DNA of 64,000 bases. Origin: Allomesorhizobium sp043769475 (lineage in GTDB: Bacteria > Pseudomonadota > Alphaproteobacteria > Rhizobiales > Rhizobiaceae). Below the pieces are notes generated by a model. The model saw only the letters and a program-made list of their open reading frames with translations. It had not been told where the DNA came from and ran no database searches. How positions within the stretch are numbered: position 1 is the stretch's first letter; the number at the start of each line of letters is the position of its first letter. This document shows, one piece after another, positions 26,181 to 34,742 of the stretch. The DNA lies in the NCBI RefSeq assembly GCF_043769475.1, contig NZ_CP171729.1, forward strand, positions 62,001 through 126,000, written 5' to 3'. The position numbers and the translations under genes were made by a program.

Positions 26181-27590
26181 TCAGATGCGGTCCATGCAGA
26201 GATATTTCATTTCGAGGTAGTCCTCGAGGCCACGACGGGAACCCTCCCGCCCGATACCAGACTGCTTTATCCCGCCGAAGGGCGCCGCTTCCGAAGACAT
26301 GCGCCCCGTGTTGATGCCAACCATGCCGTATTCCAAGGCCTCGGCCACACGCCAGACACGCTTCAGGTTGGAGGCATAAAAATAGGCGGCGAGGCCGTAG
26401 ATCGTGTCGTTGGCCTCACGCACGACCTGATCCGCATCGTCGAAGCGGATGATCGGCGCCAGCGGCCCGAAAGTCTCCTCCTGCGCAACCGCCATGACGC
26501 TAGATATTTCGGTGAGGACCGTGGGTTCGAAGAAGGTGCCATTCTTGCCGAAAGGTTCGGCCCCACATCGAATTGTGCCGCCTTTTGCGACGGCATCGGC
26601 GATATGGGATTCGATCTTGGCCAGAGCGTGCATGTCAATGAGCGGTCCGATATCCACTCCGGGAGCGAAGCCGTCACCAACCGATAGGTGGCGGACTTTC
26701 TCCACGAATTTCTCCACGAACTCATCGTGAACCGTCGATTGGACGTAAAGGCGATTTGCGGAAACGCAAGTCTGGCCGGCATTGCGGAACTTCGCCTGGA
26801 TCGCACCGTCAACCGCAGCGTCGATATCAGCATCGTCGAACACAATGAAAGGTGCATTGCCGCCGAGCTCGAGGCTGACCTTCTTGATTTGCTCGGAGCA
26901 CTGGCGCATCAGTAGCCGGCCAACCTCGGTTGAGCCGGTGAAGCTGATCTTGCGCACCTTGGGATTGGCGCAGAGTTCGCGGCCAACTGCATCGCCTTCG
27001 GACGCATAGATCAAGTTGACAACGCCTTCGGGAAAGCCAGCCTGGTGCGCGAGAGCGAACATTGCGCCAGCTACGAGCGGCGTCTGTTCAGCAGGTTTGA
27101 GCACGATCGTGCAGCCGGCAGCCAGAGCCGGCGAAATCTTGCGCGCCACCATCGAGGCCGGGAAATTCCATGGCGTGATCGTCCCGACGACGCCGATCGG
27201 CTGCTTGATCACCAACATCCGGCGGTCCGTCGATGGTGCGGAGATCGTCTCGCCATAGATGCGATTGGCCTCTTCGGCGTACCATTGCAGATACGCCGCA
27301 GCATGCGATACCTCCGACCTGGCTTCGGCAAGCGGCTTGCCCATTTCCGCTGTGAGAATCGCAGCGAGGTCGCCGGCGTGATCGATGATCAACTGATGCC
27401 ATCGCCACAGAAAGTCGCTACGCTCTCGGGCGGTCAACGCCGCCCACCCAGGCAGCGCGATATAGGCCTTGTCGATCGCAGCGCGTGTCTCCTCCACGCC
27501 CATGTCGGGGAGCCCTGCCAGCACTTCGCCGCTCGACGGGTTAAGGACCTCGAATGTCCGATCACCAACCGGCATGCCAAGGGCTGCCAC
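26181..27590 (-). CDS. gabD: NAD(P)-dependent succinate-semialdehyde dehydrogenase
   Basis: The 469 residues carry the aldehyde dehydrogenase signature segments VVGTITPWNFPASMVARKIS, ISFTGSTEVGRLL, SLELGGNAPFIVFDDADIDA (catalytic Glu) and NAGQTCVSANRLYV (catalytic Cys), and end in FGGIKQSGIGREGSRRGLED, typical of GabD. It oxidises succinate semialdehyde to succinate in the GABA shunt. The open frame begins with a GTG at 27590. The usual first 20 residues seem to lie in another frame further upstream (MIRHLKSPDLSVR ... AWQPLA), so a one-base shift near the N-terminus is likely and activity is uncertain. GABA catabolism is relevant in nodules. Confidence 0.85.
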   Translation of the reverse strand: MAALGMPVGDRTFEVLNPSSGEVLAGLPDMGVEETRAAIDKAYIALPGWAALTARERSDFLWRWHQLIIDHAGDLAAILTAEMGKPLAEARSEVSHAAAYLQWYAEEANRIYGETISAPSTDRRMLVIKQPIGVVGTITPWNFPASMVARKISPALAAGCTIVLKPAEQTPLVAGAMFALAHQAGFPEGVVNLIYASEGDAVGRELCANPKVRKISFTGSTEVGRLLMRQCSEQIKKVSLELGGNAPFIVFDDADIDAAVDGAIQAKFRNAGQTCVSANRLYVQSTVHDEFVEKFVEKVRHLSVGDGFAPGVDIGPLIDMHALAKIESHIADAVAKGGTIRCGAEPFGKNGTFFEPTVLTEISSVMAVAQEETFGPLAPIIRFDDADQVVREANDTIYGLAAYFYASNLKRVWRVAEALEYGMVGINTGRMSSEAAPFGGIKQSGIGREGSRRGLEDYLEMKYLCMDRI

Positions 27591-27839
27591 GCGGTCGATC
27601 GTACGGAAAGATCAGGGGATTTCAGGTGGCGGATCATCGGCAGGCACAGGGGCAAACCGGATTCCTCTCAACGCAGCGGATATGTATGTCGGCAGGGTGT
27701 CGGTATGTATTCCGCACCTGCGGGTTCCTTATAGGGCCTCGGCCAGACGGCTGGTAGACCACCTCACCCAGCTTGAAAGGCAAAATTTATGAGCTCTTCT
27801 GGTCGATGGTTTGCGGTTCTCACTAGAGCACCTCCTGGT

Positions 27840-27962
27840 TAATCCGGTTCATATCCTGCGGCTTTGAAGTAGTTGGCACACTCGGCTGGGGTGAAGAGGT
27901 CGACGACCGCGCCACCGCGTCCCACAGAGCCTTGATGGTTCTCTCGGCCGCCTTTGCTGGCA
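27840..27962 (-). pseudogene. IS630-family transposase, last codons
   Basis: In two frames the minus strand encodes KAAERTIKALWDAVA and VVDLFTPAECANYFKAAGYE ending in PD-stop, the conserved C-terminal end of IS630-type transposases. It directly abuts the TniA remnant at about 27962, a chimeric junction. Confidence 0.65.
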
Positions 27963-28965
27963 TCAGCGCCTTGTCGAGCGATATACCGCTCGAGTTCCCG
28001 GAGGTAAGCGCCGCATGCCGCTTGGAATTGTATTCGCCAAGCTCTTGCGCATTGCTGAAGGTCGTTCCGGGCAGGAGGTGCAGTCTCCCCAGTTGCGTGC
28101 CAATCAGACTCGACATGACCGCCGAAGTGCGGCTCGCTCGGTGGCCGCCATTCGATCGCGATGCCGGCATCCTGGTGTCCTCTCTTGAAAGCCCGACTCC
28201 GGAAATCGGGACGTGCAACATGTCCGGCAGGCCACCGACGGGCCATCGCTCCTGATCTCGCGCTCCCTCAGCGATGCCGATTTGTCGAAGACGGAGTGCG
28301 GCAGGCACAGGCTGGTTGACAGCCGGGACCGTGCCTCCATCATAAGATAGAACCCCTGCACACGTCCCTCGAATGTCAGCCACGGCCGGCCGATCGGCTG
28401 CCGGGTCTCCTCGTCGACGACGAAGACGTCGGCCTTCGTATGGTCGATCTGAACCACTTCCAGGGGCCGGAAGGCGCCAAACGCTCCAGCAACGGCGGTT
28501 GTCACCTTCACGATCTTCTGTTCGCCGCGCCGCCTGGCACGCTTCTGAAGGTCGATGTCCGCGAGCCGAGCTACTATCGTTCGGCGATGCGGCGGCTTCA
28601 GCCCAACCGACATGCAGTTCGTCTGCACGTCCCGGACAGGTGCGAGACCGTCGGCCGATTTCGCTTCAGGTAGAATGCATTGATCGTCGTCCGGATGATT
28701 TCCTGTCGTTGATTGTCTAGGATGCGACGACCCTCCGGCCGTCCGCGTTTGTGATCCACCAGCGACACGACGATACCGCCGGCGCGGAACAGCTTGGCCG
28801 CCGATATGCTGTCGCCTAGTTGAGGCCGAGTTCGGCTGCGAGCTCCTCAACATCTCCGGTCGTTGTGCGGCCGGTGGGCCTCAGGAAGCCACGGGCGCAT
28901 GGGTTACACCGGCACGCTTCATCCCAAAGTGCCTCATCAATCTCGTCGGGAAATGGATCGTTCAT
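27963..28965 (-). pseudogene. Mu/TniA-type transposase (TnsB-like), truncated with many frameshifts
   Basis: Begins at the ATG at 28965 (MNDPFPDEIDEALWDEACRC). Across several frames follow SLVDHKRGRPEG, VRDVQTNCMSVGLKPPHRRT, GAFRPLEVVQIDHTKADVFV (first catalytic Asp region of the integrase core), ETRQPIGRPWLTFEG, CLPHSVFDKSASLREREI, FRSRAFKRGHQDAGIAIEWR, PPSEPHFGGHVE (second Asp / Glu region) and LRELERYIA. The C-terminal domain is missing. These transposases drive Tn5053/Tn7-like elements. This copy is dead. Confidence 0.75.
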
Positions 28966-29143
28966 GATAGGCTCGCGAGGAAAAACACCGCGAGCCTCAT
29001 TCTCCACATGAAGTGGCAAAACCAAGCATGTGCCAAATTAACTGCCCATTCTCTAAATTAATGGCCAGCCCAACCGACTGAAACACGGCAGAAGCTGCCC
29101 GGAATCGGTCATGGCCAAGCGCCGGGCGCGGTGAACAGCGACG

Positions 29144-29629
29144 TCAGTTGCGCTTCCTCTTGCGCTTCTTCGGGGCAGGGGAGGGCGTTCCGTGCGTCAG
29201 AGAGACGACCGGCAGCCCTGAACCCCAATCGAGCTTGCAGGCGACCTCCACGGCCTGCTCAGGCGTGCCGCCGAACTCAAGAACAGCCTGCGCCTGCTTG
29301 GCGCCGCTGCCGATCGCGAAATAGGGATTGGACAGCATGCCGGTCAACGTCCAGCCGTGGCAGGCGATCTGAGCGCACCCGTCGGGATGAACAACCAGGA
29401 GATGGACGTCGTCGCGATCCACGCCGTGTGGCGTGTTCTTGATGTCTGCGCCGGCTACATACCAGTCCAGAATCGCCTCGCAGGCACCAGCCCTGCCGCT
29501 GGAGGCGCCAATCAGGCGTCCATCGGGCAGACGGCGAATCTTCATCTTGGTGCCGATGTATCCGGAATGACCGGGGTAGGCGCGACTGTCGGCGGCCATC
29601 ACGCCGTCCTTGTAGGCGATGGTAGTCAA
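29144..29629 (-). CDS. Phage-type HslV/proteasome-like Ntn-hydrolase
   Basis: A 161-residue protein starting at TTG 29629 with GGGAGG eight bases upstream. Its N-terminus (TTIAYKDGVMAADSRAYPGH) has the Thr-Thr and DxR pattern of HslV/proteasome-type N-terminal nucleophile proteins, and GACEAILDWYVAG and YFAIGSGAKQAQAVLEFGGT match the fold. The C-terminus is a basic tail (PAPKKRKRKRN). HslV-like small peptidases of this kind are found in phage genomes without HslU. No other complete phage gene is nearby, but a small frame directly upstream overlaps its start. Substrate unknown. Confidence 0.7.
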   Translation of the reverse strand: MTTIAYKDGVMAADSRAYPGHSGYIGTKMKIRRLPDGRLIGASSGRAGACEAILDWYVAGADIKNTPHGVDRDDVHLLVVHPDGCAQIACHGWTLTGMLSNPYFAIGSGAKQAQAVLEFGGTPEQAVEVACKLDWGSGLPVVSLTHGTPSPAPKKRKRKRN

Positions 29630-29775
29630 TGGAGCAGCCTCCCTTCGTCGTCCTTGGTCATGGCGACATCGACCGAGCAGGCAATACTAGTATCGACGCC
29701 GGCGGCGATGGCCCGGGCGGTCAGATCCTGGGTCCAGCGATGCCGCGCAGCCAGCCAGACCCAAGGTTCATTGAT
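29626..29775 (-). CDS. Small partial phage-like frame overlapping the HslV-like gene start
   Basis: The minus-strand frame TEAINEPWVWLAARHRWTQD, LTARAIAAGVDTSIACSVDV, AMTKDDEGRLLH ends at TGA 29626-29628, so that stop and the TTG start of the HslV-like gene overlap. No start codon is obvious, as the left flank is the decayed cassette repeat. It looks like the 3' end of an upstream partner gene. Confidence 0.35.
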   Translation of the reverse strand: MNEPWVWLAARHRWTQDLTARAIAAGVDTSIACSVDVAMTKDDEGRLLH

Positions 29776-29844
29776 GGCTTCAGTTGTGTGCTGACCGGGC
29801 GATGGGCAAGGTTAGAGGCGAAGTGAGTTGTCCCTCGTTTCGAG

Positions 29845-30045
29845 GGCCCTGCGTCCTCGCCGCCCTTAGTGGGAGAAAGTAGAATCATTGGGCAGCGCCG
29901 GGCCAGATGCGCCGTCAGCATGCTGCCAGGTCTTACTCGCATTTTTTTGTGGGTGACCATGAGACCCTCGATCTGTGACGTGTTTGCGATGATCGCCGCA
30001 CGAACCGTGCCAAATGAGAACACCGTTTCGGCAATGTGAATATCG
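29845..30045 (-). repeat. Dispersed cassette repeat, decayed unit
   Basis: Diverged copy of the 15385-15780 cassette. The sigma-54-like element TGGCAC-GGTTC-GTGC is kept (minus strand, 29998-30012). The NifA site is lost where an IS256 fragment joins at about 30050, and the tiny ORF has changed its sequence after the start (MVTHKKM) and has no early stop. Confidence 0.6.
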
Positions 30046-30049
30046 GGCT

Positions 30050-30193
30050 CTGCTATCTCACGGCTGTGCGAAGAGATCGAGGGCAAGGTGAAGATCGTTC
30101 CTCGAACGGCCGCTCGAGGGCGATTGGCCATACCTTTGGATCGAGGGCGCCTATCTGAATGTGCACCGCAGCGGGCGCCGACGCCGATGCTGA
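30050..30193 (+). pseudogene. IS256-family (mutator-type) transposase fragment
   Basis: Plus strand AISRLCEEIEGKVK followed, one base shifted, by ERPLEGDWPYLWIEGAYLNV, HRSGR. This is the conserved core of IS256-type transposases just before and including the first catalytic Asp region (here WIEGAYL instead of WIDATYL). Only about 45 codons remain. Confidence 0.65.
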
Positions 30194-30405
30194 ACAAATC
30201 CGTGACTTGTAGTTCAACACCACCTCGAGCTGGACGCCAGGCCCGTCGACCGTCTCGGGATAAGCTTGGATCGGAGCAAAATGCGTTCGAATTGGCGTAC
30301 CTTCTTCGCTGCACCGATTCTCGATACCGGCGGGCTTATGGTTTGAACGCCTCGGGAATGATTCGGATGGCCACGCTTTACGCGTGGCCCGAGGCCGATG
30401 ATGCG

Positions 30406-30558
30406 TGTCCAAAACTTGACAGCGGCAGACAAAAGTCAGGTTCAGAACAAACATTGGCAGAAATGTCAGGTTCACTACAACAGGCCAGCTTGGGTTTGGA
30501 GGTTTTTCAAGCGTAACCATGCGGTATTTGCGTGCTGTGCCGCTGGCACGGCCTTTGC
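30406..30558 (+). promoter_or_regulatory. NifA/sigma-54 promoter cassette (two activator sites and a perfect -24/-12)
   Basis: Plus strand: TGT-N10-ACA at 30406-30421 and 30464-30479, and TGGCAC-GGCCT-TTGC at 30544-30558. The second site is 65 bases from the promoter, the same spacing as in the cassettes at 47365 and 51434. Downstream lie a trbI-like remnant and, 415 bases away, the flavin monooxygenase gene. Confidence 0.7.
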
Positions 30559-30660
30559 CAATTGAGTTGCGGCAACAGTGAGTGAGAGCTGACTGCGTGC
30601 CAAGGCGCGTTGTTGACCGAATATCAGCAGCTTCCGAATTCTTCACGGTCGACTTGGCAG

Positions 30661-30740
30661 GTCTGCTCGTCATCTGGACGGACATCATCTTCCCGAACGG
30701 CTCCACGCTCCAGATCGGCGGTATGGCCGGCACTGATGTA
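30661..30740 (+). pseudogene. Fragment resembling conjugal transfer protein TrbI
   Basis: Plus-strand residues LLVIWTDIIFPNGSTLQIGG then MAGTD match the TrbI/VirB10 segment in which a VWxxIIFPNGSxL strand is followed by GMAGTD. Only about 27 codons are preserved, with unrelated sequence on both sides. If right, it is a trace of the transfer genes of an integrative conjugative element. Confidence 0.4.
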
Positions 30741-30870
30741 TTGAGCGGGAACGGCAAAAAAATACAGCCAGCCGTTCGACCACTTTTCTCCAATGGTGCT
30801 GATCCGGGACATCCCGACCCGTTGCACATCGTCAGCAATCCCTCCGAGGATTAGGGACAGGCTAACCCTT

Positions 30871-31502
30871 GGCACAGGAAACGCTAGTTTTCGCATTTGG
30901 GTCCATCCAGGAAATCGAGAATCACACCTCCGCCGCATCCGCAGAAAACTGGGTAGCCAGAAAAGGACGCAGATATGTCTGTCGAAAAAGTGGACACGCT
31001 TGTCGTTGGCGGCGGCCAAGCGGGAGTGGCTATGAGCGAACACCTGAGCAAGTGCGGGGTGCCTCATCTAATCCTTGAACGCGGCCGGATTGCCGAACGC
31101 TGGCGCTCGCAGCGGTGGGACTCCCTGGTTGCCAATGGCCCGGCCTGGCATGACCGGTTCCCGGGCATGGAGTTTCCGCGGACCGGTCCCGATGACTTTG
31201 CCCCCAAGGAGGAGGTCGCCGACTATTTTGTCGCTTATGCAAAGCAGATCAATGCGCCGATCCGCTGCGGCGTGGAGGTCAAGCTCGTGCAAAGAAGTGT
31301 CGGGCGGCCCGGATTCCGCGTCGAGACGTCGGACCGTGTGATCGAAGCCAACAGCATCGTCGCCGCGACCGGACCTTTCCAGATCCCCGTCATTCCGCCC
31401 GTCGTCCCTCGGGAAGCGGGCATGCTGCAAATCCATTCCAGCGCGTACCGCAACCCTGAGCAACTGCCGAAAGGCGCGGTGCTTGTGGTTGGCGCGGGAT
31501 CC
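30871..31502 (+). repeat. Source copy of the duplicated monooxygenase segment (partner at 10140-10769)
   Basis: Includes about 100 bases of the upstream region and the first 176 codons of the intact monooxygenase gene. The shared segment ends at GGATCC (31497-31502). Confidence 0.9.
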
Positions 31503-32249
31503 TCGGGCGTGCAGATCGCGGACGAACTCCAGCGCGCTGGCAAGCGCGTCTACCTCTCGGTCGGCCCTCACGATCGCCCGCCGCGGGCCTATCGCGGGCG
31601 CGACTGCTGCTGGTGGCTGGGCGTCCTCGGCAAGTGGGAGGCCGAGGCCCCGGGACCCGGCACCGAACACGTCACGATCGCGGTGACCGGCGCGCGCGGC
31701 GGCGAGACGATCGATTTCCGTCGTCTGGCCGCGCAGGGGCTTACCCTGGTTGGTATGACCAACGCGTACCAGGACGGCGTGATGAGCTTCGCGCCCGATC
31801 TGGCGAAAAACATTGCCCGTGGCGACGCCAGCCTGATGTCGCTGCTGGATGAAGCCGACGCCTATGTCGCTTGCAACGGGCTCGATCTTCCGGAAGAGCC
31901 CGCGGCCCGCAGGATCGACCCGGATCCGGAATGCATGAGTGATCCGATTCTTGAGCTCGACCTGGCCGAGGCCGGGCTATCGGCAATCATCTGGGCGACA
32001 GGCTTTGCAGTCGACCACAGCTGGCTGAAGGTCGATGCCTTCGACGAGAAGGGCCGGCCAAGGCACCAGCGCGGCGTCTCGACCGAGCCGGGGATCTATT
32101 TCCTGGGTCTGCCTTGGCAGTCGCGAAGAGGGTCCAGCTTCATCTGGGGCGTCTGGCATGATGCCAAGCACGTGGCCGACCGCATTTCGACGCAGCGAAA
32201 ATATCTAGCCTACCATGCTGCCGCGAAGCGCGAACCCGTTGACGCCTGA
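30975..32249 (+). CDS. NAD(P)/FAD-dependent oxidoreductase, flavin monooxygenase (CzcO-like)
   Basis: A complete 424-residue protein. The FAD-binding GGGQAG lies at residues 12-17 and the NADPH-binding VVGAGSSGVQIA near residue 175. An ATG motif sits in AATGPFQIPVIP and a second in IIWATGFAVDHSWL near the C-terminus. It ends with FLGLPWQSRRGSSFIWGVWH, typical of the flavin-containing monooxygenase/CzcO group. Such enzymes oxidise small amines, ketones or sulphur compounds. A truncated RidA-family gene starts 44 bases downstream, so the pair was probably an operon that handled a reactive imine or enamine product. A NifA/sigma-54 cassette lies 415 bases upstream and may control it. Confidence 0.88.
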   Translation: MSVEKVDTLVVGGGQAGVAMSEHLSKCGVPHLILERGRIAERWRSQRWDSLVANGPAWHDRFPGMEFPRTGPDDFAPKEEVADYFVAYAKQINAPIRCGVEVKLVQRSVGRPGFRVETSDRVIEANSIVAATGPFQIPVIPPVVPREAGMLQIHSSAYRNPEQLPKGAVLVVGAGSSGVQIADELQRAGKRVYLSVGPHDRPPRAYRGRDCCWWLGVLGKWEAEAPGPGTEHVTIAVTGARGGETIDFRRLAAQGLTLVGMTNAYQDGVMSFAPDLAKNIARGDASLMSLLDEADAYVACNGLDLPEEPAARRIDPDPECMSDPILELDLAEAGLSAIIWATGFAVDHSWLKVDAFDEKGRPRHQRGVSTEPGIYFLGLPWQSRRGSSFIWGVWHDAKHVADRISTQRKYLAYHAAAKREPVDA

Positions 32250-32293
32250 CCAAAGCTGACGACCGCTGCGAGCCCGACCTGACGGAGACCAAG

Positions 32294-32458
32294 ATGGCGC
32301 ACACGCGAATTCGCACCTTCAACACGAAGAATGCCTATCCCGAGCAGAAGCTCGACAATGATCTCTGCCAGGTGGTTGTCACGCGCGGCGGCCGGACCGT
32401 TCGGCCCGGTGGGCGCACGCCGTCAGCCAAGCTGTACGGGCTTGCTTATTTCGCATAA
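32294..32458 (+). pseudogene. RidA-family (enamine/imine deaminase) gene, truncated
   Basis: The ATG at 32294 opens MAHTRIRTFNTKNAYPEQKL, DNDLCQVVVTRGGRTV, which is the start of a RidA-type protein from rhizobial flavin monooxygenase operons. After GGRTV (about 32404) the family sequence stops and unrelated codons lead to a stop at 32458. The catalytic Arg and the rest of the trimer fold are missing. Confidence 0.65.
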
Positions 32459-32710
32459 TGTCCACTCGCTTTGGTCAACCGTGAGCCGGTGCAAACGCGC
32501 TGGGTGCACATGAGCAACGATGGAGTCCTTCGTTGCATGGCAACACCAGACCGTCCGCTGTCGGCCCGTTTGAGCCGTGGAGCAGTCGAACCGCAACGCG
32601 CCCCATTGCTGCCTTTCCAACCCAATTTGCGCCATCCTGAAAACGGACGTTGACTCATGTGGAGCGAAGTAGATGCGCTACGGGTCGATAGCTGACCGCA
32701 GGATATGTCA

Positions 32711-33466
32711 TCAGAGCTGGTAGGCGGCACGGAGCCGGTCGGCGACATCCTCTCGCGTCATATTCACCTTGAACTGCTTGGGGTTATAATCGACCTCCGC
32801 TATCGCCACCTCGACGAATGCCCGCATGTCTTTCGCAACGGTCTCGGGCAGCGGATAGCTTGCTTCCGGGCTCAAGACTTGCAGCAGCCGTGCCACGTCG
32901 TTGCGATGTTTTTTGATGTTCTTCTCGTCGACCTTGCCGCCCGCATCGCGCTCCCGGCTGAGATCGAGCCACGCGCGTGCCTTGAACGGGATGATCGCTG
33001 CCTCGTTGAGCACCGGGATGCCGCCGGCATCGCGCACCATCGACTTGAGGAAGGCGTAATAGTCCTCGTCGAGCAGGATCGCCGACAGGCTCGCGGCCGC
33101 TTCGTCGATCGGAAGCGGCGTAAGATGCGAGTCCTCGGCAAGCGTCAGCCCTTCGGGCGACCGCGAGAACAGCTCGAGCATGGCGGGGAAATCTTCGGCC
33201 TTCGGCCTCTGAAAGCGGTAGAGGATTTTCTCGCCCTGGCTTCGCTCCCTGATCTCGTACCCGCCCTGCTCGACAAAGGCCCAGAAGCGCTCCGCGAAGG
33301 CAGCGTCGAGCGCCTCGACGATCAGCACGATGTCAAGATCCTTGGTGGCACGGAAGTCGAGGCCGACCTCGTCCATGATAAGCTCGCAGGCAGCACCACC
33401 AATCAGCACATATTGATGTTCATGGCCCGCAAAATGCGCGCGGAAGCGGTCGACCCCGGTCACCAT
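32711..33466 (-). CDS. Nucleotidyltransferase-fold protein, AbiEii-like toxin candidate
   Basis: The 251-residue protein has the nucleotidyltransferase motif YVLIGGAACELIMDEVGL then RATKDLDIVLIVEAL (GG ... DxD), followed by KARAWLDLSRERDAGG and a helical C-terminus. This order is that of AbiEii-type and related minimal nucleotidyltransferases, which act as toxins by modifying tRNA or other targets. It overlaps the stop of the upstream regulator gene by seven bases (ATGGTGA), a sign of translational coupling. The upstream gene is a winged-helix protein. I regard the pair as a type IV-like toxin-antitoxin or defence unit. Toxicity is inferred. Confidence 0.7.
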   Translation of the reverse strand: MVTGVDRFRAHFAGHEHQYVLIGGAACELIMDEVGLDFRATKDLDIVLIVEALDAAFAERFWAFVEQGGYEIRERSQGEKILYRFQRPKAEDFPAMLELFSRSPEGLTLAEDSHLTPLPIDEAAASLSAILLDEDYYAFLKSMVRDAGGIPVLNEAAIIPFKARAWLDLSRERDAGGKVDEKNIKKHRNDVARLLQVLSPEASYPLPETVAKDMRAFVEVAIAEVDYNPKQFKVNMTREDVADRLRAAYQL

Positions 33467-34476
33467 TCAAACGTCTCCAATAATTCTTCCGCCGCTTGCG
33501 CAACGCGTTCGTCCGGGCTCTCCCGAACACTGAGATACAGCGAGAGCGGATCTATGACAGCGTCCCGCGCGAGGATCTGCGGGTCGTAGGTCCAGGTCTG
33601 AATCTCAACTCGGTCGTCATCGAACGCCGCGGCTGGGCTGAGTGCGAGCCTCTCCTTGAGGCGCTTCCAATGCATCGACAGAATGGCGCGCGTCTGGACC
33701 CGAGGCGTCGCCAGCATGGTGTAGCGGGAAAGCGCGCTCTCGCCGGCGAGCGGTGCGATATGGTCTTCGATCCGGCCGCTAACAACGCGAACCTTGCGCA
33801 CTGGGGACTGCAATCGCTCTTGGATTGCCTCCCATAATTCGTGACCACCCAGGAGCATGTGCAGACGGCGTTGTCGGCCGACATGGCGAGCCTTTGCAAG
33901 TTGGAGGGCCTCAAGCTCATCTAGTGTCCGGCTTATGCTCATGATCGACACATGGAATCGCTCGGCAAGCTCGGTGAGGTGTTCATCCTCAAGGGCGACA
34001 CCCTGCAGGATAGCGAGGAGCACCAATTGCGCGGTGGGGCTGATCTGGTCGGCGGGAGCGATCGCGGTCGTCGGCGCGCGCTCGCGCAGGTCGAGCAATG
34101 CTTCCGGGACATAAAGCTGCGCACCCGGCGCGATGAAGCCGATCTGCCGCTCCACCATCTGGCGTCTGATGGCGTTCGGCACATGGTCAAGCAGCAGCAG
34201 AATGAGATCGACGCCAAGTTGGCGACGGACCAGATCACGGTGCTTGAGATAATCCGTGGTTGCGCCTTGCCGGGGTTCGCGAATCGCCATGAGAACCAGA
34301 GTGCGACCGTCCAGCACCCCTTGCCACAACATGTAGCGGTCGAGCACGAAGTGCGGGACGTTCGTGGGCGCTATTGGCGTGAGTTCGAGCCGCCGCCCGA
34401 AGGCGTGCTGGACATACGCTTCCGCCGCCTGGGCGAGCGCTTTCAACTGCGCGGCAGGGATTCTTTCTAACACCAT
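33460..34476 (-). CDS. Winged-helix regulator, AbiEi-like antitoxin candidate
   Basis: A 338-residue protein from the ATG at 34476. Residues 1-130 contain a mixed alpha/beta domain (LILLLLDHVPNAIRRQMVER, PGAQLYVPEALLDLRER). Residues 140-200 form a winged helix (TAQLVLLAILQGVALEDEHL, ELAERFHVSIMSISRTLDEL). The C-terminal part is unfamiliar. Position, overlap with the nucleotidyltransferase gene, and a long inverted repeat directly upstream of the start (34481-34527) fit an antitoxin that represses its own operon. Confidence 0.6.
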   Translation of the reverse strand: MVLERIPAAQLKALAQAAEAYVQHAFGRRLELTPIAPTNVPHFVLDRYMLWQGVLDGRTLVLMAIREPRQGATTDYLKHRDLVRRQLGVDLILLLLDHVPNAIRRQMVERQIGFIAPGAQLYVPEALLDLRERAPTTAIAPADQISPTAQLVLLAILQGVALEDEHLTELAERFHVSIMSISRTLDELEALQLAKARHVGRQRRLHMLLGGHELWEAIQERLQSPVRKVRVVSGRIEDHIAPLAGESALSRYTMLATPRVQTRAILSMHWKRLKERLALSPAAAFDDDRVEIQTWTYDPQILARDAVIDPLSLYLSVRESPDERVAQAAEELLETFEW

Positions 34477-34480
34477 GCCG

Positions 34481-34527
34481 CCTATTTAACATCACTTCTG
34501 TTAAAAGTACATGCGCTGTTAAATAGG
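34481..34527. promoter_or_regulatory. Inverted-repeat operator upstream of the AbiEi-like gene
   Basis: CCTATTTAACA (34481-34491) and its exact complement TGTTAAATAGG (34517-34527) are 25 bases apart, and a third TGTTAAAA lies between them (34499-34506). The block starts four bases upstream of the regulator's ATG, so it covers the leader and likely the promoter. Confidence 0.65.
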
Positions 34528-34668
34528 GTGGTCTTCTAGCACACCGGCTCAGCTATAGGGAAATAACGGCTGGAAGCATCCGGAATGCTTGGCTAGAGCC
34601 ACCTAGCGTAAACCGCCTCATGTCGGTCGTCAAAGCTGCATGGGCCGACTTCCAAAAGCAGATGACGT

Positions 34669-34739
34669 GGATGGCTCCCGCTCCCGGAGTGCCAAAGTGT
34701 GGAAGCTGTCAAAGCAACCACGAGCCAAGGGAGCCATCC
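34669..34739. repeat. 11-bp inverted repeat before an IS110 transposase start
   Basis: GGATGGCTCCC (34669-34679) and GGGAGCCATCC (34729-34739) enclose about 50 bases just ahead of the transposase ATG at 34743. It fits a subterminal repeat or an RNA stem at the left end of an IS110/IS1111 element. Confidence 0.55.
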
Positions 34740-34742
34740 GGC

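Noticed and set aside
30053..30838. 261-codon minus-strand frame
   Set aside because: It runs through a NifA promoter cassette, an IS256 fragment and a trbI-like fragment on the opposite strand, so it cannot be a single gene.
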